Of a DNA stretch of 34,079 nucleotides, positions 9,854-17,553 are shown piece by piece (position 1 is the first letter of the stretch; each line of letters begins with the position of its first letter). The stretch lies in the NCBI GenBank assembly GCA_028277885.1, contig JANQFK010000080.1:1-34079 (forward strand), given 5' to 3'. A model generated the notes under the pieces. The model did not search any database. It saw nothing but the letters and a program-made list of their open reading frames with translations, and was not told the DNA's origin. The DNA is from Myxococcota bacterium. Lineage in GTDB: Bacteria; Myxococcota_A; UBA9160; UBA6930. Both the position numbers and the translations under genes were made by a program.

Positions 9854-10207
9854 ATGCCCTGGGTCATCACGAAGCTGTGCCGTGATTGCGTCGACATGAG
9901 CTGCGTCGAGGTGTGTCCCGTGGACTGCATCTACGAGTACACGGGCGACGACAAGGCGACGTTCCCCAACCAGCTCTACATCGATCCCGAGGAGTGCATC
10001 GACTGCGGGGTGTGCGAGCCCGAGTGCCCCTGGGAGGCGATCTTCGAGGACGAGCGCGTGCCCGGCGTGTTCACCGAGGACGTCGGCATCAACGCCAAGA
10101 TCGTGGACGCCAAGGACGACTTCGCGGTCCCCGAGGTCGGCGAGATGGAGAAGCCCACGCCCGAGCAGGTGGCCGAGAACAAGGCCAAGTGGAACTACAC
10201 CGAGTAG
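9854..10207 (+). CDS. fdxA: 7Fe-type ferredoxin (FdxA-like)
   Basis: A 117-residue ferredoxin. The N-terminal Cys pattern C9, C12, C17, C21(P) and the second cluster motif C48-x2-C51-x2-C54-x3-C58-P match the [3Fe-4S][4Fe-4S] ferredoxins (..CVEVCPVDC.. and ..ECIDCGVCEPECP..). It acts as a one- or two-electron carrier in the cytoplasm. The acidic C-terminal extension (residues about 70-117) is usual for FdxA. A GGAGGAAGA ribosome site lies about 12 nt before the ATG. The last 19 nt overlap the proposed GTG start of moaA, a radical-SAM enzyme that needs an electron donor. The ferredoxin serving MoaA is an attractive inference, not shown. Confidence 0.93.
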   Translation: MPWVITKLCRDCVDMSCVEVCPVDCIYEYTGDDKATFPNQLYIDPEECIDCGVCEPECPWEAIFEDERVPGVFTEDVGINAKIVDAKDDFAVPEVGEMEKPTPEQVAENKAKWNYTE

Positions 10208-11229
10208 ACGCCGAGCCGCGCGACGCGCTCGATCGGCCGCTGCGCGACCTGCGCATCTCGGTCACGGACCGCTGCAACTTCCGCTGCCCCTACTGCATGC
10301 CCGCGGAGGTGTTCGGCGACCGCTACCGGTTCCTGCCCCGGCCCGAGATCCTGACCTTCGAGGAGATCGAGCGCCTGGCCGGCCTGTTCGTGGGCCTGGG
10401 GGCGCGCAAGCTGCGCATCACCGGCGGCGAGCCCCTGGTGCGCGCGGAGCTGCCCGGCCTGGTCCGGCGCCTCGCCCGCATCGAGGGCGTGGAGGACCTG
10501 GCGCTCACCAGCAACGGCTTCCTGCTCGCCGCCCACGCGCGCGCCCTGGCCGAGGCCGGGCTGCAACGGGTCACCGTGAGCCTCGACAGCCTCGACCCCG
10601 AGACCTTCCGGCGCATGAGCGGCAGCCCCCACGAGCCCGGGCGCGTCCTCGAGGGCATCGACGCCGCGGTGGAGGCCGGCCTCGGGCCGATCAAGGTCAA
10701 CTGCGTGGTGCAGCGCGGGGTGAACGACGCCGGGCTGCTCGACCTGGCCCGCCACTTCCACGGCACGGGCCACGTGCTGCGCTTCATCGAGTTCATGGAC
10801 GTGGGCACGCGCAACGCCTGGGCCGAGGGCGAGGTGGTGACCGCCGAGGAGATCCTGGCGCGCATCGACGCCGAGCTGCCCCTCGAGCCCCTCGAGCCCG
10901 GCTACCCCGGCGAGGTGGCGCGCCGCTGGCGCTACCGCGACGGCGGCGGCGAGATCGGGGTGATCGCCTCGGTGAGCCGCCCCTTCTGCGGCGACTGCAC
11001 CCGGGCGCGGCTCTCCGCCGACGGCCACCTGCTGACCTGCCTCTTCGCGACCGCCGGCATCGACCTGAAGCAGCCCCTGCGCGAGGGCGCCAGCGACGCC
11101 GAGCTCCGCGAGCTCGTCGTCGGGCGCTGGCTCGCCCGCCGGGACCGCTACTCCGAGGAGCGCTCCGCCGAGACCAGCGCGGGCCCGGGCCGCCGGGGCC
11201 GGGTGGAGATGTACCAGATCGGGGGCTGA
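10189..11229 (+). CDS. moaA: GTP 3',8-cyclase MoaA (molybdenum cofactor)
   Basis: A radical-SAM enzyme of the first step in molybdopterin synthesis. It converts GTP to 3',8-cyclo-7,8-dihydro-GTP. There are 346 residues from the GTG at 10189, the only in-frame start before the conserved core. The N-terminal cluster is C29-x3-C33-x2-C36 (CNFRCPYC), followed by KLRITGGEPLVR. The C-terminal second [4Fe-4S] site is C267-x2-C270-x13-C284. The final residues ..YQIGG keep the Gly-Gly tail essential in MoaA. The start lies inside the ferredoxin gene, so translation is probably coupled. No other moa or mod gene is in the window. Confidence 0.95.
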   Translation: MELHRVDAEPRDALDRPLRDLRISVTDRCNFRCPYCMPAEVFGDRYRFLPRPEILTFEEIERLAGLFVGLGARKLRITGGEPLVRAELPGLVRRLARIEGVEDLALTSNGFLLAAHARALAEAGLQRVTVSLDSLDPETFRRMSGSPHEPGRVLEGIDAAVEAGLGPIKVNCVVQRGVNDAGLLDLARHFHGTGHVLRFIEFMDVGTRNAWAEGEVVTAEEILARIDAELPLEPLEPGYPGEVARRWRYRDGGGEIGVIASVSRPFCGDCTRARLSADGHLLTCLFATAGIDLKQPLREGASDAELRELVVGRWLARRDRYSEERSAETSAGPGRRGRVEMYQIGG

Positions 11230-11250
11230 GGGAGCCGGGTCTCCCCGGGC

Positions 11251-11760
11251 CTAGGCGTCCTCGGGCTCGGGCTCCCGGCTGCGCTGGGTGAGGCTCTCGT
11301 AGAGGTCGTCCACCTTCTTGCGCAGCTCCTCGGACATGTTGAGGAAGCGCACCCCCATCCCCATCTCGCCGGTCGAGAACCCGGAGCCGACGTGGACGGA
11401 GACCACCTCCGAGGGGATCTCGAGGGTCTCGCCCGAGGCCTCGATCTGGAGCTTCAGGTCGAAGCGCGTGCCCGGCTCCGGGGGCAGGGCGGTGTTGATG
11501 AAGAGCCCGCCCCGGGAGAGGTTCGTCATCAGCGCCTGGACCACCTGGTCGCGGCTCTCGAACGCCACCTTCAGCCGCGTCGGCACCCGCACCGACTCGC
11601 GCCGCTCGGACCCACCCCCGGGCCGGCCCTTCGAGAAGCGCCGGGCCAGCTCCCTGGCGAGCAGGCGCCAGCGGTCGAACTCCCGGGGCGTGAGGCCGTC
11701 CCCGGTGCGCTTCCGATCCAGATGGGTGTATTCGCGGAAGAGGAGGTGGACGTCTGCCAT
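11251..11760 (-). CDS. PilZ-domain protein
   Basis: A 169-residue protein. The N-terminal part (1-55) is a basic/helical segment without a recognised motif. The PilZ domain follows, with the c-di-GMP contact motif RRESVRVP (R-x3-R) and, about 30 residues later, the (D/N)xSxxG motif NLSRGGLFI. The end is GMGVRFLNMSEELRKKVDDLYESL. It is likely a cytoplasmic c-di-GMP effector controlling motility, polysaccharide or development. Convergent with moaA (21 nt apart) and divergent from the epimerase gene. The partner is unknown. Near-consensus motifs suggest real c-di-GMP binding. Confidence 0.9.
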   Translation of the reverse strand: MADVHLLFREYTHLDRKRTGDGLTPREFDRWRLLARELARRFSKGRPGGGSERRESVRVPTRLKVAFESRDQVVQALMTNLSRGGLFINTALPPEPGTRFDLKLQIEASGETLEIPSEVVSVHVGSGFSTGEMGMGVRFLNMSEELRKKVDDLYESLTQRSREPEPEDA

Positions 11761-11897
11761 GACGCCAAACTGTATCGGCCGTCACGTTCTGGAAGTGAAA
11801 CCGGCGATCACGCACCGGCAGTCCTGACGCAACGCAGCGGCGGAACCGGCCCTCCGGCCACCGGAATCGCCGGTCCCGACCCCTTTGGGCGGGGTGT

Positions 11898-11914
11898 CGG
11901 TACCCTCGTTGCAT
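11898..11914 (+). promoter_or_regulatory. Candidate sigma-54 promoter upstream of the epimerase/SDR pair
   Basis: GGTACC-CTCG-TTGCA matches the -24/-12 sigma-54 consensus GGCACG-N4-TTGCA. GG (11899-11900) and GC (11911-11912) are separated by exactly 10 nt. It points at the gene starting at 12029, giving a leader of about 100 nt. A sigma-54-type activator gene lies elsewhere in the window, but no link between them is shown. Confidence 0.4.
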
Positions 11915-12028
11915 TGAGGATCGGGCGCGGGCGCCGCGGCGCGTCAGAGGCCGTCCGAGGGCCGGGCACCGCGGCAGCGGGCCCCAGGGCTGGGGCGGAA
12001 CTCCACGCACGCGAGTCAGGAGGGGAGA

Positions 12029-13009
12029 TTGGCGACACGACGCGCGCGATCGGTGCTGGTCACCGGAGCCTCGGGCTACCTGGGTCGGCTGCTCCTGCGG
12101 CGCCTCGCGGCGTCGCCCGAGGCGCCCCCCACCCTCGTCGCCCTCGACCTCCGGCCCGTGCCCGAGGACGAGCGGCTGGCGGGGGTGCACTACGTCGAGG
12201 CCGACGTGCGCTCGCCGGCGGTGAAGGAGCTGCTCGAGCGCTACGCCGTGGACACCGTCGTGCACCTCGCCTTCGCGGTCTCGCCGGACCCGCGGGTGCC
12301 CCGGGAGAAGCTCTTCGCCATCGACGTGCGGGGCACCGAGAGCGTGCTGGGCGCGTGCGCGGCGGCGGGCGTGGGCAAGATCGTGGTGACCAGCAGCGGG
12401 GCCGCCTACGGCTACCACGCCGACAACCCCGTGCCGCTGACCGAGGCCGACCCGCTGCGGGGCAACGAGGAGTTCGCCTACTCGCACCACAAGCGGCTCG
12501 TGGAGGAGCGCCTCGCGCGCTTCGCCGAGGAGCACCCCGAGGTGGGGCAGCTCGTGTTCCGGGTGGGCGCCGTGCTGGGCGCCGGCGTGAACAACCAGAT
12601 CAGCGCGCTCTTCGAGCGCCGCTTCGTGCTCGACCTGTCGGGCTCGACGACCCCGTTCCGCTTCATCTGGGAGGAGGACGTCGCCGACTGCCTGATGGCC
12701 GGGGTGCTCACGGACAAGACCGGCGTCTTCAACCTCGCCGCGGACGGCGCCCTCGGCATGGCCGACATCGCGCGCATCCTCGGCAAGCGGCGGCTCGTGC
12801 TCCCGGTCTTCGTCGTGAAGGCGGCGCTGTGGCTGCTCTCGCGCCTCGGGCTCTCGCCCTACGGCCCCGAGCAGACCCTCTTCCTCCAGTTCCGCCCGGT
12901 CCTCTCCAACGCCCGCCTCAAGAGCGAGTTCGGCTTCGAGCCGCGCATGACGAGCGAGGCGGTGTTCCGCCACTACGCCGAGAGCAAGGGGCTGATCCGT
13001 GCACCGTGA
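12029..13009 (+). CDS. NAD-dependent epimerase/dehydratase (extended SDR)
   Basis: A 326-residue extended SDR. The N-terminal Rossmann motif VTGASGYLG (TGxxGxxG) binds NAD(P). The acidic residue in ALDLRP suggests an NAD preference. Catalytic elements are TSSGAAYG, then YSHHKRL (Y-x3-K). The C-terminal half carries a substrate domain of the UDP-sugar epimerase type, but no specific substrate can be assigned. The start is a TTG at 12029, supported by a strong AGGAGGGGA ribosome site 5-10 nt upstream. The 3' end overlaps the next SDR gene by 11 nt, so the two form an operon. A candidate sigma-54 promoter lies upstream. Confidence 0.88.
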   Translation: MATRRARSVLVTGASGYLGRLLLRRLAASPEAPPTLVALDLRPVPEDERLAGVHYVEADVRSPAVKELLERYAVDTVVHLAFAVSPDPRVPREKLFAIDVRGTESVLGACAAAGVGKIVVTSSGAAYGYHADNPVPLTEADPLRGNEEFAYSHHKRLVEERLARFAEEHPEVGQLVFRVGAVLGAGVNNQISALFERRFVLDLSGSTTPFRFIWEEDVADCLMAGVLTDKTGVFNLAADGALGMADIARILGKRRLVLPVFVVKAALWLLSRLGLSPYGPEQTLFLQFRPVLSNARLKSEFGFEPRMTSEAVFRHYAESKGLIRAP

Positions 13010-13826
13010 TCTCCGCGGCCGCGTCGCCGCGGTGACGGGCGCCGCGAGCGGCATCGGCCGCGCCCTGGCGCTGCGCCTCGCCGCCGAGGGCGCGCGGGTG
13101 GCGGCCCTCGACCTCGACGGCGACGGCGTCGAGGCGGTCGCCAAGGAGATCGAGGCGGCCGGCGGCGAGGCCCTGGCCCGGGCCTGCGACGTGACGGACC
13201 CCGAGGCCTGCCGCGCCGCCGTGGACGCCACCGTGGCGCGCTTCGGCGGCCTCGACGTGCTGGTGAACGACGCCGGCCTGAGCCAGCGCGGCCCGTTCCT
13301 CGACACGGATCTCGCGGTGTTCCGCCGGGTGATGGAGGTGAACTTCTTCGGGGCGCTCCACTGCACCAAGGCGGCCCTGCCGGCGCTGCTCGAGCGGCGG
13401 GGCCTGGTGGTGGTGGTATCGAGCGTGGCGGGCTTCGCGCCGCTCCTCGGCCGCAGCGGCTACTGCGCCAGCAAGCACGCGCTCCACGGCCTGTTCGACA
13501 CGCTGCGCTGCGAGCTCGCGCCGCGCGGCGTGGACGTGCTGCTGGTCTGCCCGGGCTTCACCGCGACGGGCATCGAGCGCAACGCGCTGGGCTGCGACGG
13601 CGCGAGCGCCGCCCATCCCCAGTCCCGGGTGGGCGGGGTCGCGACGCCCGAGGCCGTCGCCGGAGCCATGCTGGACGCCATGCGGCGCGGGCGGCGGCTG
13701 CTGGTGCTCTCCCGGGTCGGCAGGCTCACGCGCGTGCTCACGCGCGTCTCGCCCCGCCTCTACGAGCGGCTGATGGCGCGGGGGCTGCGCGTCGAGCTCG
13801 AGCGCGCGGCCGGAGGCGGAGCCTAG
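12999..13826 (+). CDS. Short-chain dehydrogenase/reductase (classical SDR)
   Basis: A 275-residue NAD(P)-dependent oxidoreductase. It has the cofactor motif VTGAASGIGRAL, acidic ALDLDGDG after beta-2 (NAD-type), NDAGLS (the NNAG site, here NDAG), catalytic SSVAGF with Ser, and YCASKHAL (Y-x3-K). The C-terminal 50 residues are basic and amphipathic (LTRVLTRVSPRLYERLMARGLRV), which may hold it at the membrane. That layout is common in SDRs acting on lipids. The GTG start at 12999 overlaps the epimerase gene by 11 nt. The stop overlaps that of the convergent lipoprotein gene. Substrate unknown. Confidence 0.9.
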   Translation: MHRDLRGRVAAVTGAASGIGRALALRLAAEGARVAALDLDGDGVEAVAKEIEAAGGEALARACDVTDPEACRAAVDATVARFGGLDVLVNDAGLSQRGPFLDTDLAVFRRVMEVNFFGALHCTKAALPALLERRGLVVVVSSVAGFAPLLGRSGYCASKHALHGLFDTLRCELAPRGVDVLLVCPGFTATGIERNALGCDGASAAHPQSRVGGVATPEAVAGAMLDAMRRGRRLLVLSRVGRLTRVLTRVSPRLYERLMARGLRVELERAAGGGA

Positions 13827-14500
13827 GGGGCGCCCGGCGGCCCCGCCGCGACGGCGGGCGGGATCGCGAAGCCCTGCACCGGGCAGGAGCCGTCGCCGGA
13901 GCCGAGCCGGTAGGGGACCGGCCCGGTGTCCCGGAACTCGAGGGAGGACTCGGAGCGCGCCAGGGCTGCCTGGCACGCCTCGGAGTTCGGGATGACGGCC
14001 ACGAGGTCGTTCCCGCCCGGGATCTTGACCAGCCCCGCCAGCGGGAAGCGACCCCGCACCAGCACCGCGTCCTCGTCGCGGTGGATGACGCGGTAGCGCG
14101 CGGTCTCGCGCGGGAAGGTCGGGCCGACCCGGCGCTGGGGGAAGCGGTCGCGCCAGGCCGCGAGGGAGGCGACCCCCACGGCGCTGCACTTGCTGCCCTC
14201 GTCGTCGCGCACCGCGCCGAAGCTGCCGTCGGGCACCCAGGTCAGCGCCGACTCGGCCTGGACCAGCCGGGCGCACAGGTCGCTGGCCGGGAACAGCAGC
14301 GTGAGGTCGAAGTCGGTACCCACCAGCCGCGCATCGAGGTAGGGGCCCCGGGGCGTCGCCGACATGACGTTCACCTCGTAGGTGGCGACGGGGTTCAGCT
14401 CCTTCACGACCCTCACCGCGGTGCCCCTGGCGCTGGCGCAGCCGAGGGCGAGCAGGGCCGCGAGCGCGGCGAGGAGTGAGGCGGGGTGGGGCTGCTTCAT
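13823..14500 (-). CDS. Predicted lipoprotein of unknown function
   Basis: A 225-residue protein with a lipoprotein signal (hydrophobic 8-19, lipobox LALGC with Cys21), so it is probably anchored in an envelope membrane. Four more cysteines follow in the mature part (in DLCARL, SKCSAV, EACQAAL and GSCPVQG), and could form two disulfides in the periplasm. The rest looks beta-rich, with no recognised catalytic motif. It ends in a Pro/Gly/Ala-rich tail. Convergent with the SDR gene (stops overlap by 4 nt) and divergent from another lipoprotein gene at 14613. I do not recognise the family. Confidence 0.75.
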   Translation of the reverse strand: MKQPHPASLLAALAALLALGCASARGTAVRVVKELNPVATYEVNVMSATPRGPYLDARLVGTDFDLTLLFPASDLCARLVQAESALTWVPDGSFGAVRDDEGSKCSAVGVASLAAWRDRFPQRRVGPTFPRETARYRVIHRDEDAVLVRGRFPLAGLVKIPGGNDLVAVIPNSEACQAALARSESSLEFRDTGPVPYRLGSGDGSCPVQGFAIPPAVAAGPPGAP

Positions 14501-14612
14501 CTTCGGCTCCAGGGTGCAACGCTCCCGGCATCCTGTCCAGGAGCGCGCGATCGAGCGGCCGGGTTCCTCTATGATGCAGCCCCCGAACCCGGAGTTTCAC
14601 CCGGAGGTTCCC

Positions 14613-15296
14613 ATGCGCATCCGCCGCCCCCCCGCCCGGCTCCTCGTCCTGGGAGCGACGCTGCTCGCCCTCGGCTGCGGCACCGCCCGAGGCGCCGCGC
14701 GGGGCGCCCAGCGGGCGGTGCCGACGCCGGAGGCCCTGCGGACCCAGCCCGTGGTGCAGGTGACGCGCCACTCGATGCCGCACCCGTCCCTCGCGCGGCT
14801 CGCCCTCGCACCCCTCGAGGCGTCCCTCGACCTGCGTCGCAGCCTGGCGAAGCCCGGCGACGCCACCGGGCTCGTGACCGCGCAGCTCGGCGAGGCCCTC
14901 GCCGCCGAGGGCGTCTCGGTGATCCCGGCCAGCGAGGTCGTGGACGTGGTGTCCGGCGAGATCGCCGACGACCCGGCGGCCGCGGCGAGCAGCGTGGCTC
15001 GGAGCCTCGGCGCCACGGGGGTGCTGCTGGGCCGCCTGCAGCGCTACGAGGACCGCGAGGGGCGCCCCCTCGCGGTCACCCGACCGGCCAGCGTGACCTT
15101 CGAGGTGACGCTCTACTCCGCGCCCGAGGGACGCAAGCTGTGGACCGGGCGCTTCGCCCATACCCAGCGCTCGTCGGACCAGGCGCCCCTCCAGGCCGCC
15201 CGCTATCCCGGCCGCGGGACCCGCTGGCTCACCGCCGAGGAGCTCGCGCGCTGGGGGGCCGGGCACATGGCCCGGGAGCTGGCGACGCGGCGCTGA
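14613..15296 (+). CDS. Predicted lipoprotein, CsgG/TolB-N-like fold candidate
   Basis: A 227-residue protein. The signal peptide ends in lipobox LALGC (Cys23). The mature part follows a pattern seen in CsgG/TolB-N/LpoB-like envelope lipoproteins. That pattern is a beta strand with LALAPLEAS, a helix TAQLGEALAAEGVSVI, then SLGATGVLLGRLQRYEDREG, then strands VTFEVTLYSAPEGRKLWTGRF. This family label is inferred from pattern, not from a diagnostic motif. A GGAGGTTCCC ribosome site precedes the ATG. It sits next to, but transcribed toward, the Mla operon's lipoprotein gene (3-nt gap), so it is not part of that operon. Function unknown. Confidence 0.75.
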   Translation: MRIRRPPARLLVLGATLLALGCGTARGAARGAQRAVPTPEALRTQPVVQVTRHSMPHPSLARLALAPLEASLDLRRSLAKPGDATGLVTAQLGEALAAEGVSVIPASEVVDVVSGEIADDPAAAASSVARSLGATGVLLGRLQRYEDREGRPLAVTRPASVTFEVTLYSAPEGRKLWTGRFAHTQRSSDQAPLQAARYPGRGTRWLTAEELARWGAGHMARELATRR

Positions 15297-15299
15297 GGC

Positions 15300-15914
15300 T
15301 CAGCGCCGCGCGCCGGCGAGGTGGACGCGCAGGTCCTGCTCGAGCTCGGCCAGGATCTGCTCGAGGCCGCGGCCCCAGGCGGCGTGGATGCCGTCGGCCG
15401 AGCGCTCGGTGGGCGAGGCCGCCCCGTAGCGCTTGCGGAACGCCTCGACGGGCCGGTTGGGCCGCGCGTCCAGGAGCGTGAACTCCACCTCGAGCACGGC
15501 CCGGGCCTCTCTCTCCCGCACGTCCGCGTAGAGCTCGTTCACACGCCCCTGGAGCAGCCAGTCCGCCCGCGCGACGTCGGTGGCGCCGAGGATCCGGGCG
15601 AACGCGCCCGAGTCGTCGAGCCAGTGGCCGGCGGCCTTGCGCACCTCCATCCCGGGAGGCGAGTAGAACTCGTTGTAGAAGTCCTCCTCGAAGGTGCCCT
15701 CGCCGGTCCGGTACACGAAGCGCCTTCGCTCGAAGGCGCGCGCCACGCGGACGCGCTCGATGCGCAGGCTGCACTCGCAGGCGGCCAGCGCCTCGCCGCT
15801 CCGCTCGGGCGTCCACTGGAAGCGACGCTTCTCGGGGAAGCTCTTGCTCAGGCAGCCGGTGCCGAGCAGGGCCGCGCACCCCAGCGCGACGAGCAGGCGC
15901 CTGCCGGGCGTCAC
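15300..15914 (-). CDS. ABC-type transport auxiliary lipoprotein (PqiC/MlaB-operon type)
   Basis: A 204-residue lipoprotein (lipobox LGTGC, Cys21). It belongs to the auxiliary lipoproteins that accompany MCE transporters. The conserved block FERRRFVYRTGEG..DFYNEFYSPPGMEVRKAAGHWL and later LLQGRVNELYADVRE..LEVEFTLLDAR are characteristic (given as landmarks). It is probably an outer-membrane-anchored partner of the MlaD ring, as PqiC is for PqiB. Its start overlaps the mlaD stop (ATGA), and it is the last gene of the four-gene mla operon. Confidence 0.88.
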   Translation of the reverse strand: MTPGRRLLVALGCAALLGTGCLSKSFPEKRRFQWTPERSGEALAACECSLRIERVRVARAFERRRFVYRTGEGTFEEDFYNEFYSPPGMEVRKAAGHWLDDSGAFARILGATDVARADWLLQGRVNELYADVREREARAVLEVEFTLLDARPNRPVEAFRKRYGAASPTERSADGIHAAWGRGLEQILAELEQDLRVHLAGARR

Positions 15915-16780
15915 CGCGACACCGCCTCCGAGGGCTCCGGCGGCTCGCCGAGGATCACCAGGGAGGGGTAGGAGCGCGCCGTGTCCGTGAGCTCGCGCAG
16001 GTTCTCGGAGACGACGCGGAGGTTCTCCAGCGCGACCTCGAGGTCGAACTTGCCGCCCTCGAGCATGCGGTCGGTGGTGACGAGGGTGCGGTCGAGCTGG
16101 TCGAGGGCACGCTGCGCGCTGCGCGTGAGACGCCGGGCGTCGAACTGCTCGACGCGCTCGGTGAGGGTCAGGATGAGCTTGTCGAGGTCCTTGACGAGAT
16201 CCTCCACCGGCGTGTCCTCGAGGCGCGCGAAGATGCGCTCGGCGGCGCTCGAGATCTGGGCCAGGGCGCTCGGGGCCGAGGGGACGTAGACGTGCCGGGG
16301 CTCCCAGTCGAGCTCGTCGACGGGGTACTGCTCCGGATCGAGCATGTCGCCCTGGATGAAGGACGTGCCCGTGATGCCCGAGGTCGCGAGCCGGAAGCGC
16401 AGGCCGTCGGCGATCAGCTTGTCGAGGCGCCGCCGCCGGACGGCGTCGGGGACGTCGAGGTAGGGGTCGTCCCCGGTCGGGGTGAGCTCCATCAGCACCA
16501 CCACGTGCCGGGCCAGCTCCAGCTGCCGCTCGCCCGTGACCTGGTCACCGTAGAGGTCGTCCGCGAACCCGATCCAGGAGACCTGGCCGAGCTTCACCCC
16601 CCGGAACCTCACCGGGGATCCGATCTCGAGCCCCGTCACGGACTCGTCGAAGTAGGTCTCGAACACGACGGGCCGGCGGAGCAGGTCGCCCCCGGCGAGC
16701 ACCAGCACGCACGCCAGCGCGAGGGCGATCCCCCCGAACACGAACAGCCCCACCCGGAAGTACTTCGCCTCGGCACTCAT
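15911..16780 (-). CDS. MlaD-family MCE substrate-binding protein
   Basis: A 289-residue protein with one N-terminal membrane anchor (about 8-30, VGLFVFGGIALALACVLVL). The MCE domain follows (about 40-150: VFETYFDESVTGLEIGSPV, RFRGVKLGQV, GLRFRLATSGITGTSFIQ). The last about 130 residues form a long helical region (LAQISSAAERIFARLEDT, LDKLILTLTERVEQFDAR). That layout is the usual MCE protein form, with a hexameric ring and a helical barrel crossing the periplasm. It binds phospholipid and passes it between the membranes. It overlaps the ATPase gene by 4 nt upstream and the lipoprotein gene by 4 nt downstream. Confidence 0.93.
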   Translation of the reverse strand: MSAEAKYFRVGLFVFGGIALALACVLVLAGGDLLRRPVVFETYFDESVTGLEIGSPVRFRGVKLGQVSWIGFADDLYGDQVTGERQLELARHVVVLMELTPTGDDPYLDVPDAVRRRRLDKLIADGLRFRLATSGITGTSFIQGDMLDPEQYPVDELDWEPRHVYVPSAPSALAQISSAAERIFARLEDTPVEDLVKDLDKLILTLTERVEQFDARRLTRSAQRALDQLDRTLVTTDRMLEGGKFDLEVALENLRVVSENLRELTDTARSYPSLVILGEPPEPSEAVSR

Positions 16781-17550
16781 GCGCTCACCTCTGCCGCCTC
16801 GCCCCCGGCCTCGCGGCGGAAGAAGCGGCGGACCCAGGGGTTGTCGCTCCGGTCGCGCAGCTCGGCCGGCGGGCCCGTCGCCACGATACCCTTGGTCTCC
16901 TTGTCGAGCATGATGACCCGGTCCGCGATGGTGTAGATGCTGGGCAGCTCGTGGGTGACGATCACGAAGGTGACGCCCAGGTTCCTCGAGAGCTCGAGGA
17001 TCGTCTGGTCGAGCTCGGCGGAGGTGATCGGGTCGAGCCCCGCCGAGGGCTCGTCCAGGAACAGGATCTCGGGATCGAGGGCCATGGCCCGGGCGATGGC
17101 GGCCCGCTTCTTCATGCCCCCGCTGATCTCCGCCGGCATGAAGTCCTCGAAGCCCTCGAGCTGAACCATCTTCAGCTTGGTCCGCGCGATCAGGCTCCGG
17201 GCGTCGGGCGGCAGGTCCGTGAACTCCTCCATGGGGAGCATCACGTTCTCGAGGAGCGTCATGGAGCCGAACAGCGCCCCACTCTGGTACATCACGCCGA
17301 GCTTGCTCAGGATGGCGCGCTTGGCGTCGCCCTCGGCCCCGGTCACGTCCTCGCCGTCGATCCAGATGTGGCCGGAGAAGGGCGTGTAGAGCCCGATCAT
17401 GTGCTTCAGCAGGGTGCTCTTGCCGCAGCCCGAGCCGCCCAGGATCACGAACACCTCGCCCCGGCCCACCTCGAAGCTGACCCGGTCGAAGACCGTGCGG
17501 CCGCCGTACCTGGCGGTCAGCTCCTCCACGCGGATGATCGGCTCCGGCAT
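16777..17550 (-). CDS. MlaF-family ABC transporter ATPase
   Basis: A 257-residue ATPase of the lipid transport complex. It has Walker A GGSGCGKST (about 37-45), Q-loop VMYQSGALFGSMT, signature ISGGMKKRAAIARAM, Walker B LFLDEPSAGLDP and H-loop VTHELPSI. The YQSGALFGSMT and GGMKKR forms are diagnostic of MlaF/Ttg2A/MkL. It lies 3 nt downstream of the permease gene and overlaps mlaD by 4 nt, so subunits are made in stoichiometric order. It drives phospholipid movement at the inner membrane. Confidence 0.95.
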   Translation of the reverse strand: MPEPIIRVEELTARYGGRTVFDRVSFEVGRGEVFVILGGSGCGKSTLLKHMIGLYTPFSGHIWIDGEDVTGAEGDAKRAILSKLGVMYQSGALFGSMTLLENVMLPMEEFTDLPPDARSLIARTKLKMVQLEGFEDFMPAEISGGMKKRAAIARAMALDPEILFLDEPSAGLDPITSAELDQTILELSRNLGVTFVIVTHELPSIYTIADRVIMLDKETKGIVATGPPAELRDRSDNPWVRRFFRREAGGEAAEVSA

Positions 17551-17553
17551 GCC

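Noticed and set aside
6463..9930. A single 1155-codon reading covering polB and the thioredoxin region
   Set aside because: Only the part from MTAVEGYLL is polymerase. The upstream part is an out-of-frame reading of the thioredoxin gene and is low-complexity Arg/Gly/Ala.
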